Below, piece after piece: positions 41,848-50,147 of a stretch of 50,147 bases of DNA. The notes below the pieces were generated by a model that saw only the letters and a list, made by a program, of their open reading frames with translations, did no database searches and was not told where the DNA came from. Each line of letters begins with the position of its first letter. Positions within the stretch are counted from its first letter, which is position 1. Source of the DNA: Robiginitomaculum sp. (GTDB taxonomy: Bacteria > Pseudomonadota > Alphaproteobacteria > Caulobacterales > Maricaulaceae); assembly GCA_021647375.1 (NCBI GenBank), contig JAKIUV010000008.1, forward strand, positions 1 through 50,147, read 5' to 3'. The position numbers and the translations under genes were made by a program.

Positions 41848-42456
41848 ATGGCGCGGATGCAAGCACAGGATTACCAATCAAAGCGCGCCCGTATCAAGGA
41901 CAGCGCCACGGCATTGTTCGCGGCCAAAGGGTATTACGGCACGTCGATTGTTGATATTGCCAAAGCTTGCAATACGGTGAAATCGCGGCTGTATTATTAC
42001 TTCCCCTCTAAAGGGCAGTTGTTTTTTGAGATTATAAAAGATCATGCCGAATTTTTGGCGGCAAGTCTATTGCCCATATTGGAAAACAAAGACACAGATG
42101 CGCGACAGCGGCTAGAGCAATACGCACAGGCGCTACTTGGCATGAATGTCAAATACCGTGATCAACATAAGTTAATATTAAGCGATCTCGGCGCGCTTAC
42201 GGATGAACAATCCCGGCAAATAAATTTCCTCCTGCGCCGTAGCGTTGAGGCTTTATATCCGGTTTTAACAGATTTAAACCCGAAGCTAAAAACCCAAAGC
42301 CATTTGCAATTTCCCACCGCAATGATGTTTGTCGGCATGATCAACTGGACCCATACTTGGTATAGTCGGCCAGAAAATGAAAGTAAGCGCAATTTATCTG
42401 TAGATGAATTTGCCGCTTTGTTGTGCGGTACATTTCTGGACGGTTATTCCGCGTAG
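41848..42456 (+). CDS. paaR: TetR-family regulator, probable PaaR
   Basis: The 202-residue regulator has the TetR DNA-binding domain at its start (RIKDSATALFAAKGYYGTSI, DIAKACNTVKSRLYYYFPSKGQLFF), with the recognition helix in VKSRLYYYFPS, and a ligand domain of about 140 residues. It starts 1 base after the thiolase stop. Family knowledge: TetR-type PaaR represses paa genes and is released by phenylacetyl-CoA. Two palindromes at paaA and paaZ/paaG are fitting targets. It overlaps the RND gene tail to tail by 13 bases. The symbol is inferred from context. Confidence 0.85.
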   Translation: MARMQAQDYQSKRARIKDSATALFAAKGYYGTSIVDIAKACNTVKSRLYYYFPSKGQLFFEIIKDHAEFLAASLLPILENKDTDARQRLEQYAQALLGMNVKYRDQHKLILSDLGALTDEQSRQINFLLRRSVEALYPVLTDLNPKLKTQSHLQFPTAMMFVGMINWTHTWYSRPENESKRNLSVDEFAALLCGTFLDGYSA

Positions 42457-45400
42457 GAAGCGTCCGTTTTAACATTAAAGTCGCCGTTTGGTTTTTTACG
42501 CGACCCGCCCCGCAATTTATCCAGCCACATATACATAGCCGGTATCAGAAGCAATGTCACAATCGACGCCAAGACCACACCAAAAGCCAAGGAAATCGCC
42601 ATGGGAATTAGGTATTGCGCTTGCGGGGCTTTTTGCATTGTGATCGGCATTAGGCCAAAGAACGTGGTCAGCGTGGTCAGCAAAATTGGCCGAAAGCGGC
42701 TGGCTGCGGCCTGAGTGACGGCATCTTTAATCTTTACGCCTTTGTCACGCAGGACATTGATGTAATCTATCAGCACCAAATTATCATTAACCACAACCCC
42801 GGCGGCAGCAACCACGCCGAAAAAGGAAAACATCGACCAAGGCAGGCCGAAAACTAAATGCCCCAGCACAGCACCTATATAGCCAAACGGAATGGCAAAC
42901 ATCACCAAAAGCGGTTGCAGGTATGAGCGAAATGCTATGGCAATCAGCGCATAAATTCCGAACAAAGACGTGAACCCGGCGATGATTAGGCCCGTAATAA
43001 ATTTACCGATTTCTTTTTGATCTCCCTCCAGCACAAATTCCAGATCCGGGTATTTTTCCTGTAATTTAGGCAATATTTCTTTGGTAACCGCGCGCGTGAC
43101 TTCTTGGGCGTTGGTCTTTTGACGGTCTATACTGCCCGTAACTTCGACCACTCTGCGCCTATCGAGACGCTTGATGGAGGTAGCGCCTTGTTCAAAACGG
43201 ATATTGGCCACAGTTGAGAACGGTACTTGGGCGCCGTCGGGTGTTCGAACTCGCATGTTTTGCAAGGCTTCCAGTGATGTACGCGCCTGTGCCGGGTAGC
43301 GAACCTTTACCCTTACATCATCAGGCCCTCGTGCGATGCGCTGTATATCTTCGCCGAAAAACCCTTGCCTGACTTGGCGCGCAAGGTCACTGGCATTGAG
43401 GCCGAGACTTTCTGCCTGGGGTTTGAGGTCAATGATCAATTCTTGTTTGGCCGACCGCAGGGTATCGGTGATGTCGTAAACGCCTGCGAATTTTATCAAC
43501 TCGGCTTCCAAGTCTTTTGCCGCCGCTTCCATAGTGGCGCGGCTGTCTGCGGCCAATACAAACCGTAAGGGTTTATCCCGACGCCAGCTTTGGTAACTAA
43601 TCTCGAAATCTTTCATATCCGCAACAGAGCCAATAGCTTTGCGCCAATAGCTGGCAATATCGCGCACCTGATTTTTGCGCTTGGTGGTTTCTATCAAATC
43701 AATGGTTGCGCTGACCCGATTGCCCTCGGCGAAAGTATGAACATTTACTACGGGCTCTTCACCGTTTTTGCCCTTGTAATACTGATTAAGCCCGAGGGCT
43801 ACCGCTTCCACTTGCGCCAATACTTCGGCAGTTCTGTCAAAAGCAATACCGTCGGTTAGGGTGATGTCGGCGATGATATAATCATTGGGCACGCTTGGGA
43901 AAAAATCCTGCCGCAACCAACCGCTCTGGACAAAAGAAAACATGATCAACCAAAACCCGGTAAACACGGCAAATGTCATGAACTTAAACCGCAGGGTCAG
44001 GTGTAGGAATGGGGTGTAAACATTGGCAATAAACCGTTTCATAGCGGCAGCAATTGCGCGTTGAGTTTTTGTGATCGGGTTGGATGTTGGGCCGATTTTT
44101 TTCAGATGGGACAAATGCGCAGGCAAGATAAAATAGCTTTCGATAAGCGAGAACACCAATGTGATAATGACCACCCAGGGAAGTGGACTCATCACTGCCG
44201 CCGCCGTGCCTTCCAAAAATAATATAGGGGAGAATGCGACCATAGTGGTTAGTCCGGCATAAAGAACCGGGCGAGCGACCCGCATGGTACCGCTCTCCGC
44301 TGCCTCAACACCGACAAGCCCTTCTTCGCGTACCGAATGAATGCTTTCACCAATAATAATGGCATCGTCCACCACCATGCCCAACACCAAAATAAAGGCG
44401 AATAATGAGATCATATTCATAGATACGCCAACAATAGGCAGCAGCCAGAGCGTGCCCATAAAGGCCGTAAACATGCCGACACACACCCAAAATGCGATGC
44501 GTGGACGCAAGAATAGCATCAATAAAACGAACACCAGTGCCAGCCCGACAAGTCCGCCTTTGAGTAAGATGCCAACCCGACTTTTGAAGGATTTAGACAA
44601 ATCCAGCCAGCTGATTAACTCAACACCCTCGGGCAAGTTTTCATGCGCGTTTTCAATATAGTTCCTGACCTCGTTACTGACCCCGACCACATCCGGATTG
44701 GTGATGGTTTTCACGTCTATGAGTACGACCGGGCGGTTGTTAAACCGGGCGATTACTGGGCTTTCTTCGAACCCGTCCTCGATTGTTGCCACATCGCCTA
44801 GTGCAATGTTAGTGCCGTCAGCATTTTTGATCAGGGTTATGCTGGCAAAGTCCGCCGCCGTATAGGCTTGGGCGCGGGTGCGTAAGGAAATATCCCCACC
44901 TTCGGCGCGAATGACCCCACCTGGTACATTCAAAGATGAACCGCGCACGGCATTTGCCACATCGTCAAAGGTCAAGCCGTAGCGTCTCAAAGCCCCTTCC
45001 GAAATTTCTATGCCCAGTTCATATTCGCGCGCCCCGACCATCTCTGCATAATCAACGCCTGGTAGTTTAGCCAGGTCGTTGCGAATTTTCGTGGCGATTT
45101 CTTTACGGGTGCGTTCATCCGTATCCACGAGAACCGCGACTTGTACGGGCTGGCTCTCAAACTTAATCAATTCGACCACCGGGCGCTCACTACCGGCGGG
45201 GAAAGTGTTTATGGCATCGACCTGGGCTTTGATATTGGCCACCACCACAATGGTGTCGATATTGGTAGCCGTACCAGCGTTGATCGTACACAGGCCAGTG
45301 GTGGCGACGGTCTGGATTTTGTTGACACCTTCAATATCGGCGATAGCTTCCTCGATGCGGATACACAAGCGGTCTTCAACCTCCGCCGGATCAGCGCCCG

Positions 45401-45557
45401 GATAAGCCACGGTAATCTGGATGGATTTTGCCGGCATGGTCGGCATAATTTCGCGGTCATAACCCCGCAAAGAAAGCAATCCGCCAACGATGATGGTCAG
45501 CATCAATAAATTTGCCGCTACCGGATTACGGACGAACCATTTAATCAATCCGTTCAT
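42444..45557 (-). CDS. RND-family efflux transporter, inner-membrane subunit
   Basis: A 1037-residue pump of AcrB/MexF/OqxB type: twelve membrane segments and two large periplasmic loops, with GLIKWFVRNPVAANLLMLTIIVGG at the start and the proton-relay region VDDAIIIGESIHSVREEG in the TM4 area. It exports drugs, solvents or toxic intermediates using the proton gradient. The start overlaps the adaptor gene stop by 4 bases (ATGA). No outer-membrane channel gene lies in the window, so a TolC-type protein must be encoded elsewhere. Confidence 0.94.
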   Translation of the reverse strand: MNGLIKWFVRNPVAANLLMLTIIVGGLLSLRGYDREIMPTMPAKSIQITVAYPGADPAEVEDRLCIRIEEAIADIEGVNKIQTVATTGLCTINAGTATNIDTIVVVANIKAQVDAINTFPAGSERPVVELIKFESQPVQVAVLVDTDERTRKEIATKIRNDLAKLPGVDYAEMVGAREYELGIEISEGALRRYGLTFDDVANAVRGSSLNVPGGVIRAEGGDISLRTRAQAYTAADFASITLIKNADGTNIALGDVATIEDGFEESPVIARFNNRPVVLIDVKTITNPDVVGVSNEVRNYIENAHENLPEGVELISWLDLSKSFKSRVGILLKGGLVGLALVFVLLMLFLRPRIAFWVCVGMFTAFMGTLWLLPIVGVSMNMISLFAFILVLGMVVDDAIIIGESIHSVREEGLVGVEAAESGTMRVARPVLYAGLTTMVAFSPILFLEGTAAAVMSPLPWVVIITLVFSLIESYFILPAHLSHLKKIGPTSNPITKTQRAIAAAMKRFIANVYTPFLHLTLRFKFMTFAVFTGFWLIMFSFVQSGWLRQDFFPSVPNDYIIADITLTDGIAFDRTAEVLAQVEAVALGLNQYYKGKNGEEPVVNVHTFAEGNRVSATIDLIETTKRKNQVRDIASYWRKAIGSVADMKDFEISYQSWRRDKPLRFVLAADSRATMEAAAKDLEAELIKFAGVYDITDTLRSAKQELIIDLKPQAESLGLNASDLARQVRQGFFGEDIQRIARGPDDVRVKVRYPAQARTSLEALQNMRVRTPDGAQVPFSTVANIRFEQGATSIKRLDRRRVVEVTGSIDRQKTNAQEVTRAVTKEILPKLQEKYPDLEFVLEGDQKEIGKFITGLIIAGFTSLFGIYALIAIAFRSYLQPLLVMFAIPFGYIGAVLGHLVFGLPWSMFSFFGVVAAAGVVVNDNLVLIDYINVLRDKGVKIKDAVTQAAASRFRPILLTTLTTFFGLMPITMQKAPQAQYLIPMAISLAFGVVLASIVTLLLIPAMYMWLDKLRGGSRKKPNGDFNVKTDASYAE

Positions 45558-46723
45558 TGCCCGGCCCCATTCCTATTACTGGCATTAAATCTGCTCGGAT
45601 CTACCTGTGTTCCTTCTATGACGAGTTCTAGCGCCGATATGACAATGGGCGTACCGCCTTCAATACTGCGAATGAGCGCGATACCGGGCGCGGTGTGGAC
45701 AAGCTCTACAGTCCTGCTGTGGATTTTATTGTCAGTGTCCAGCGTGACAACCCGGTTTCCGGCTCGCAAAGCTTTGCGCGGGATTTGAATGACATTGTCA
45801 AGCGCTACGCCCGGAATTTCCGCTTCCACGAACAAGCCGTTTAGCAAAGGCGGGCCGCCGTTTTTTACGCCGTAAGGGTCTTCGACCTCGACAATGAGAT
45901 TAAGCACGCGGGACGCTTGGTCGACTGCACCAGATGTGCGGGCTAATTGCCCTTGCCAAGATTGTCGCTTGCCCCCGACATTGGCAAATAAGCGCACTTT
46001 TAATTTACCGTCCGTAGAAGACGGATCCAAATCTATCTTGCCCATTTGCGTATCGGTGAGGGGCAGGTGGATTTCCGCTGCGTCGGTCGAATACAAATCT
46101 GCCAATACCTTGCCCAAGGACACATATTGGCCAAGCCCTGACCGTTTGACATCGACGCGCCCGGCAAAGGGCGCGGTAATGTTGGTGCGCTGTAAATCCA
46201 GCTTCGCTTTGTTGAGCGCAGCATTGGCTGAAGCTAAGGTTGCCTGCGCCCCTGCCAGTTGCGGTTTGCGCAAAGCCAAATCCGTGGCGGCGCGGCCACC
46301 GCTAATGTCGTCCCAATCTTGTTTGGCGATTTCGCCCTCGGCTATTTCTCTGGCCAGTGCGGCTTGGGCATTGGCGACATTGGCTTGGGCGGCTTCGATG
46401 GCGAACTCATAATTACGCGGATCAATGCGGATCAGGGTTTCGCCTTTTTTATAAGCACCGCCATTGGAGAAAGACGGCGATACCCAGATGATTTTTCCTG
46501 CCACTTCCGGGACAAGTTCAATAGAGGTTTTTGGTCTGACCGTGCCTTGGGTGTGAATGACGGGCTGATAATTTATGGGTCGCGCATTGATGACGGTTAC
46601 ACCGGGTCGCTTATCAACGCGCTCGGCAACTGGGGCTTCCGGGCGCATTTTGGAGATAATTCTAAACGCAAAAATAGCGACGAGTAAAACCAATATAGGT
46701 AAAATCCATTTCAAATGACGCAT
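45554..46723 (-). CDS. RND efflux adaptor (membrane fusion protein)
   Basis: A 389-residue periplasmic adaptor with an N-terminal membrane anchor (about residues 5-25, ILPILVLLVAIFAF) and the HlyD-type core: GTVRPKTSIELVPEVAGKIIWVSPSFSNGG (lipoyl half), a coiled-coil hairpin (about 110-190) and KLDLQRTNITAPFAGRVD (second half). It joins the pump to the outer-membrane channel. The ATG at 46723 is the only family-like start; the upstream frame with a TTG start is not. The gene precedes the pump gene and they overlap. Confidence 0.93.
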   Translation of the reverse strand: MRHLKWILPILVLLVAIFAFRIISKMRPEAPVAERVDKRPGVTVINARPINYQPVIHTQGTVRPKTSIELVPEVAGKIIWVSPSFSNGGAYKKGETLIRIDPRNYEFAIEAAQANVANAQAALAREIAEGEIAKQDWDDISGGRAATDLALRKPQLAGAQATLASANAALNKAKLDLQRTNITAPFAGRVDVKRSGLGQYVSLGKVLADLYSTDAAEIHLPLTDTQMGKIDLDPSSTDGKLKVRLFANVGGKRQSWQGQLARTSGAVDQASRVLNLIVEVEDPYGVKNGGPPLLNGLFVEAEIPGVALDNVIQIPRKALRAGNRVVTLDTDNKIHSRTVELVHTAPGIALIRSIEGGTPIVISALELVIEGTQVDPSRFNASNRNGAGQ

Positions 46724-46825
46724 AATGTTTTTGTTCCCATTTAGCTTTATTATAAAACTGACTATATTATAGTTAGCTGACAAATTGCCGCTACGGCTAA
46801 TACTAAACTGACCGCGCTATGGTTA

Positions 46826-48025
46826 TCAATGACCCGTAGGTGCGGTATCGACGTTCTGGACTTTTCCAGAGCGTATTAAAATACTCATCCAAATTAGCGC
46901 AAATGCAACCAAAACTATGCCAACAGCATAGGGCAGGCCCTGCCAAATAACATACAATCCGCCCGCAAAAAATGGCCCTGTGGAGCGCCCCAGGGATTGC
47001 ATAGATTGTACAACCCCCATGACCAGACCCCGTTCTGTCGGGTGGGCGCGGTGGGATGCAAGTGCGCTTATGCCCGTCGTGAATAGGGTTGAGCCGATAC
47101 CCGTCAAGCAAAACCCGACAACCACGCCGTAAGGCACCGGGGTGTAAATGATCAGTGTTAATCCGCTTATTAAAGAGAGTAAGGCGAGCCGCACCATGTT
47201 TTTTTCGCCCATTAGGTTTTTGATGCGCCCAACCAAGCCGCCTTGCACGATAATAATACTAATCCCGACGATGACAAAAATATTACCCATTTGTTGTGGC
47301 CCCCACCCATAACGATTGCCAACCAATAATGGGGTCACAGGATCCATCAAAGCCCCTGTGGTCGAGACCAAAAACACGAAAAAACATAATGTTATCAACA
47401 CCGGATGTGCGGATATTTTCTTTATGGCGTCCAGCCGACCCACACGGGGCTTGGACAGAATTTCCTGACGGTGTTCTTCGTTCAGGGTTTCTTTGAACAA
47501 AAAGATAATCGCTAAAATAGCCAGTAATGAAAACACGGCAGAGGCAATAGCCGGGTAAACAATATTTGCAGTTTCTGGCGTAGCGCCCCCCAAATAACCA
47601 CCAATAGCCGGGCCAATGACAAAACCCAGTCCAAAGGCCGCCCCCAAAATGCCCATGCCCTTGGCGCGGTCTTTGGGCGGGGTCAGGTCGGCAATAGCGG
47701 CATAAGCAGTGGCGATATTGCCGGCCATTAACCCAGCAAAGGCGCGTGATAGCAATATCATCTCCGGCGTTTTGGCGTAAATCATAAGGATATAAGCAAG
47801 GAAGGCACCGGATAGGGCAATAGCCAGAACCGGCTTGCGGCCTATGCGGTCGGACAACGCCCCCCAAAACGGCCCGGCGATAAATTGCCCAATAGAATAA
47901 GTCGCGATAATAATAGACGCATAAGCTGGCCCCGCCCCCATATTTTCCAGCACGAACATAATGGACGGCAGTAATATTCCGAACCCGGCAATATCCAGCA
48001 AAATAATAAAAAACAAAATACGCAC
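46826..48025 (-). CDS. MFS-family exporter (Tet/TCR-like)
   Basis: The 399-residue transporter has 12 membrane segments. Motif A is GALSDRIGRKPVL, and the C-terminal half repeats the pattern with GRIKNLMGEKNMVRLAL. The start is a GTG at 48025, chosen because GGAGG lies exactly 5 bases upstream; the longer frame with MCCIGVAKT lacks a site and part of the family layout. Such proteins pump out tetracycline-like or other hydrophobic compounds. It runs toward the RND adaptor gene and is divergent from rlmN. Confidence 0.9.
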   Translation of the reverse strand: MRILFFIILLDIAGFGILLPSIMFVLENMGAGPAYASIIIATYSIGQFIAGPFWGALSDRIGRKPVLAIALSGAFLAYILMIYAKTPEMILLSRAFAGLMAGNIATAYAAIADLTPPKDRAKGMGILGAAFGLGFVIGPAIGGYLGGATPETANIVYPAIASAVFSLLAILAIIFLFKETLNEEHRQEILSKPRVGRLDAIKKISAHPVLITLCFFVFLVSTTGALMDPVTPLLVGNRYGWGPQQMGNIFVIVGISIIIVQGGLVGRIKNLMGEKNMVRLALLSLISGLTLIIYTPVPYGVVVGFCLTGIGSTLFTTGISALASHRAHPTERGLVMGVVQSMQSLGRSTGPFFAGGLYVIWQGLPYAVGIVLVAFALIWMSILIRSGKVQNVDTAPTGH

Positions 48026-48135
48026 TTTGACCTCCGACGTTTTTGCTACTCCAATGCAACACAAAATGCAAATATGAACTAAAAGCCTGTTCAGATAGCT
48101 TTGATGTGTTAGAGAGCGGCCATGAAAGTAGGTTT

Positions 48136-49293
48136 ATGGAACTTAATATAAAAACCAACCCTAACCCAAAACCGGCAGGTAAAGTCCAGTTGGCTGGATT
48201 AACGCGGGAGGAAATCGCTGAGGCGCTGACGGATTTTGGTATTGCGCCAAAGCAAGTGCGTATGCGCGCCGGGCAAATTTTTCGCTGGGTCTATAATTAC
48301 GGGGTTACGGATTGGGCGTCTATGACCAATATAGCCAAAGGCTTGCGGGCTAATTTAGCGGAGAGATTCGAGCTGAACCGCCCTGAAATTGTCGAGCGTC
48401 AAATCAGTGTTGACGGCACCCGCAAATACCTGATCCGCATGGCGCCGGGCATAGAGGTTGAAAGTGTGTTTATTCCCGCCGTGTCAAAAACCGGGGCTTT
48501 GTGTGTGTCCTCGCAAGTTGGCTGCACGCTGACCTGCAAGTTTTGCCACACGGGTAGCCAGCGTTTGGTGCGTAATTTAACCGCCGCCGAGATCGCCTTA
48601 CAGGTTATGGTCGCCAAGGACGATTTGGATGAATGGCCTAGCTCTGAAGGTAGCCGGAAACTCACCAATATTGTGTTTATGGGCATGGGCGAGCCACTGT
48701 ATAACACGGACGAAGTTGCCAAAGCTCTTGACATTATCTGCGATTGCGAGGGTCTTAGTTTTGGTCGTCGCCGTATCACATTATCCACGTCCGGCGTTGT
48801 GCCAGAGATCGTCTCGGCGGGTGAGCGAACCAAAGCCATGCTTGCTATATCCTTGCACGCGGCTAACGACGAACTGCGCTCGCAAATCATGCCGATCAAC
48901 AAGAAATATCCTTTGGCCGAACTCATGGCGGCGTGCCGCGCTTATCCGGGTCTTAATAACTCCAAGCGCATCACCTTTGAGTATGTTATGCTCAAGGGTA
49001 TTAATGACAGCCCTAAACATGCGGTCGAGCTGATTAACTTACTCAAGGGCATTCCCGCCAAGGTCAATCTCATCCCGTTCAACCCGTGGCCGGGCAGTGA
49101 TTATGAATGTTCAGACTGGGAGACCATTGAGCGCTTTGCCGACAAGATTAACGCCGCCGGTTACGCCTCCCCCATCCGCACCCCCAGAGGTCGCGACATC
49201 CTAGCTGCCTGCGGCCAGCTAAAATCCGAAAGCGAAAAGGTTCGGGCTTCTGAGAAGCGTAAAAACTTAAAAGCGAAAAAAGAAAACAGCTAA
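48136..49293 (+). CDS. rlmN: 23S rRNA (adenine(2503)-C(2))-methyltransferase RlmN
   Basis: A 385-residue radical-SAM methyltransferase that modifies A2503 of 23S rRNA and A37 of some tRNAs. The radical-SAM cysteines are in CTLTCKFCHTG (C-x3-C-x2-C), SSQVGCTLTCKFC marks the family, and the later blocks SLHAANDELR, EYVMLKGINDSPKHAVELINLL and RTPRGRDILAACGQL are present; the Cys near the end is the methyl-carrying residue. The start at 48136 (AGG upstream) gives the family's usual length. The Lys-rich tail of about 20 residues is lineage-specific. Convergent with the next gene, 6 bases apart. Confidence 0.95.
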   Translation: MELNIKTNPNPKPAGKVQLAGLTREEIAEALTDFGIAPKQVRMRAGQIFRWVYNYGVTDWASMTNIAKGLRANLAERFELNRPEIVERQISVDGTRKYLIRMAPGIEVESVFIPAVSKTGALCVSSQVGCTLTCKFCHTGSQRLVRNLTAAEIALQVMVAKDDLDEWPSSEGSRKLTNIVFMGMGEPLYNTDEVAKALDIICDCEGLSFGRRRITLSTSGVVPEIVSAGERTKAMLAISLHAANDELRSQIMPINKKYPLAELMAACRAYPGLNNSKRITFEYVMLKGINDSPKHAVELINLLKGIPAKVNLIPFNPWPGSDYECSDWETIERFADKINAAGYASPIRTPRGRDILAACGQLKSESEKVRASEKRKNLKAKKENS

Positions 49294-49299
49294 AAGGGT

Positions 49300-49980
49300 C
49301 TAACTCTCTGGCGTAGACGGTTTGAACAAGCTCTCTAGTGTATGCTCAACCTTTGGTGCTTCTGGCTCATTGACTGGCGCATCTGCAACTGGTTTTAAGG
49401 CTTCGCCCTCGTCGCCCTTTGGCGCGTTTTTAGCATCTAACTTAGCTTTCTTCTCAGCGCCAATTTTTACTGCTTCGTCAAGATCTATCTGTGAACACAG
49501 ACCCAGCGACACGGGGTCGGTCGGGTTGATGGTGCTGGTCTTCCAGTGGGTGCGGTCGCGAATAGAGTTAATCGTCGGCTTGGTGGTGCCGATTAGCTTT
49601 GAGATTTGCGGGTCGGAAACCTCCGGATGATTGCGGACAAGCCATGCGATAGCGTCCGGCCGATCTTGACGGCGCGACAAAGGTGTATAGCGCGGGCCAC
49701 GGCGTTTTTTGGTTTTTTTGGTCTGGATCGGCGTGTGGTCGAAACTAATCGCGACCATATTATAGGTCGCGTCTTTTTCGGCTTTTTCAATCTCGTCTCT
49801 AGTCACTTGCCCGTTTGAAATGGGGTCAGCGCCGCGAATACCTGCGGCCACATCGCCGTCAGCTATGCCTTTGACCTCAAGGATATGCAAATCGCAAAAT
49901 GCGGAAACTTGTTCAAAGGTCATTACAGTATTGTCGATCAACCAAACAGCCGTGGCTTTCGGCATTAAAATCTTGCTCAT
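49300..49980 (-). CDS. DUF1013 cell-cycle regulator (TrcR-like)
   Basis: A 226-residue protein: MSKILMPKATAVWLIDNTVMTFEQVSAFC, IADGDVAAGIRGADPISNGQVTRDEI, RRGPRYTPLSRRQDRPDAIAWLVRNHPEVSDPQISKLIGTTKPTINSIRDRTHWK (a helix-turn-helix region), and an Ala/Pro/Glu-rich tail. DUF1013 proteins are confined to Alphaproteobacteria; one member has been called TrcR, a cell-cycle regulator. AGGAGA precedes the ATG at 49980. Binding targets are unknown. Confidence 0.88.
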   Translation of the reverse strand: MSKILMPKATAVWLIDNTVMTFEQVSAFCDLHILEVKGIADGDVAAGIRGADPISNGQVTRDEIEKAEKDATYNMVAISFDHTPIQTKKTKKRRGPRYTPLSRRQDRPDAIAWLVRNHPEVSDPQISKLIGTTKPTINSIRDRTHWKTSTINPTDPVSLGLCSQIDLDEAVKIGAEKKAKLDAKNAPKGDEGEALKPVADAPVNEPEAPKVEHTLESLFKPSTPES

Positions 49981-50035
49981 AATAATTCTCCTAATTGGGT
50001 AAGATGCAAAACAATTGTTTAGACAATATCCCATG

Positions 50036-50057
50036 AAAAAACCCCGCTCGGCGGGGT
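50036..50057 (-). terminator. Rho-independent terminator for a minus-strand gene beyond the right edge
   Basis: Perfect 7-base stem ACCCCGC/GCGGGGT with loop TCG; read on the minus strand it is followed by at least five T. The gene it ends must lie to the right of the window on the minus strand. It sits 55 bases upstream of the TrcR-like gene start. Confidence 0.75.
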
Positions 50058-50147
50058 GGTTTTGGAAGCCTTAGCCTCCGATTAACCCTTATCTAGGCCT
50101 TTTGATTGGTTTTGGCAAGGGGGTATAGAATTTATTGGCGCAGTTCG

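Noticed and set aside
47283..48158. 291-codon minus-strand frame overlapping the MFS gene
   Set aside because: It is a different frame on the same strand as the MFS transporter, without a membrane-protein pattern of its own; the MFS frame has a strong ribosome site and motif A.
1..50147. CRISPR arrays, tRNA or rRNA genes, insertion sequences, prophage
   Set aside because: No regular repeat-spacer pattern, no clover-leaf or rRNA sequence and no transposase, integrase or phage gene was recognised.

Overview
The window comes from an alphaproteobacterial chromosome of moderate GC content, close to dnaA. Three things point to this class: the block dnaA - rpsT - enoyl-CoA hydratase - mutM - ubiE, a DUF1013 (TrcR-type) regulator at the right edge, and the overall gene style, including an unusually short, domain-divergent DnaA and Asd. 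The genus cannot be read from the sequence; a marine or aquatic lineage such as Hyphomonadales or Kordiimonadales is only a guess. No rRNA, tRNA, CRISPR array, prophage or intact insertion sequence was seen.

Layout. 1-702: 3' part of an acyltransferase-3 membrane protein. 690-11309: chromosome housekeeping block (M1 aminopeptidase lipoprotein, dnaA, rpsT, enoyl-CoA hydratase, a PepSY-TM-like membrane protein, mutM, ubiE), interrupted by a TonB-dependent receptor between mutM and ubiE. 11365-14380: small hypothetical proteins (zinc ribbon, two tandem DUF995-like exported paralogues, a two-helix membrane protein) and asd. 14433-28092: an accessory catabolic region with a family III CoA-transferase, an HMG-CoA-lyase-like enzyme, HyuA/HyuB, an MDR oxidoreductase, a non-standard LeuC/LeuD pair, a nitrilase-fold protein lacking its catalytic cysteine, an FAD oxidase and a PLP decarboxylase. 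Its substrate is unknown. 28207-30577: hypothetical and outer-membrane proteins.

30628-42456: phenylacetate catabolism. paaABCDE (followed by fabI) runs leftward; paaZ runs leftward opposite paaG; a thiolase gene (paaJ-type) is followed directly by a TetR regulator gene. Two near-identical palindromes, one upstream of paaA and one in the paaZ/paaG divergent region, fit TetR-type operators, so the regulator probably controls the dispersed paa units together. The ligase paaK and the later beta-oxidation genes paaF/paaH are not in the window. Inside this cluster lie a membrane fatty-acid desaturase and, between desaturase and paaZ, an AT-rich two-gene unit: a Panacea (DUF4065/SocA-like) protein whose stop overlaps the start of a small uncharacterised partner. 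This has the layout of a PanAT toxin-antitoxin system with a possibly new toxin type.

42444-50147: RND efflux pump and its adaptor (no outer-membrane channel gene here), an MFS exporter with a GTG start, rlmN, the DUF1013/TrcR regulator, and a terminator for a gene lying beyond the right edge. Two palindromic elements (20714-20846 and 40486-40580), each built of two hairpins inside outer inverted repeats, sit between genes of the catabolic units.
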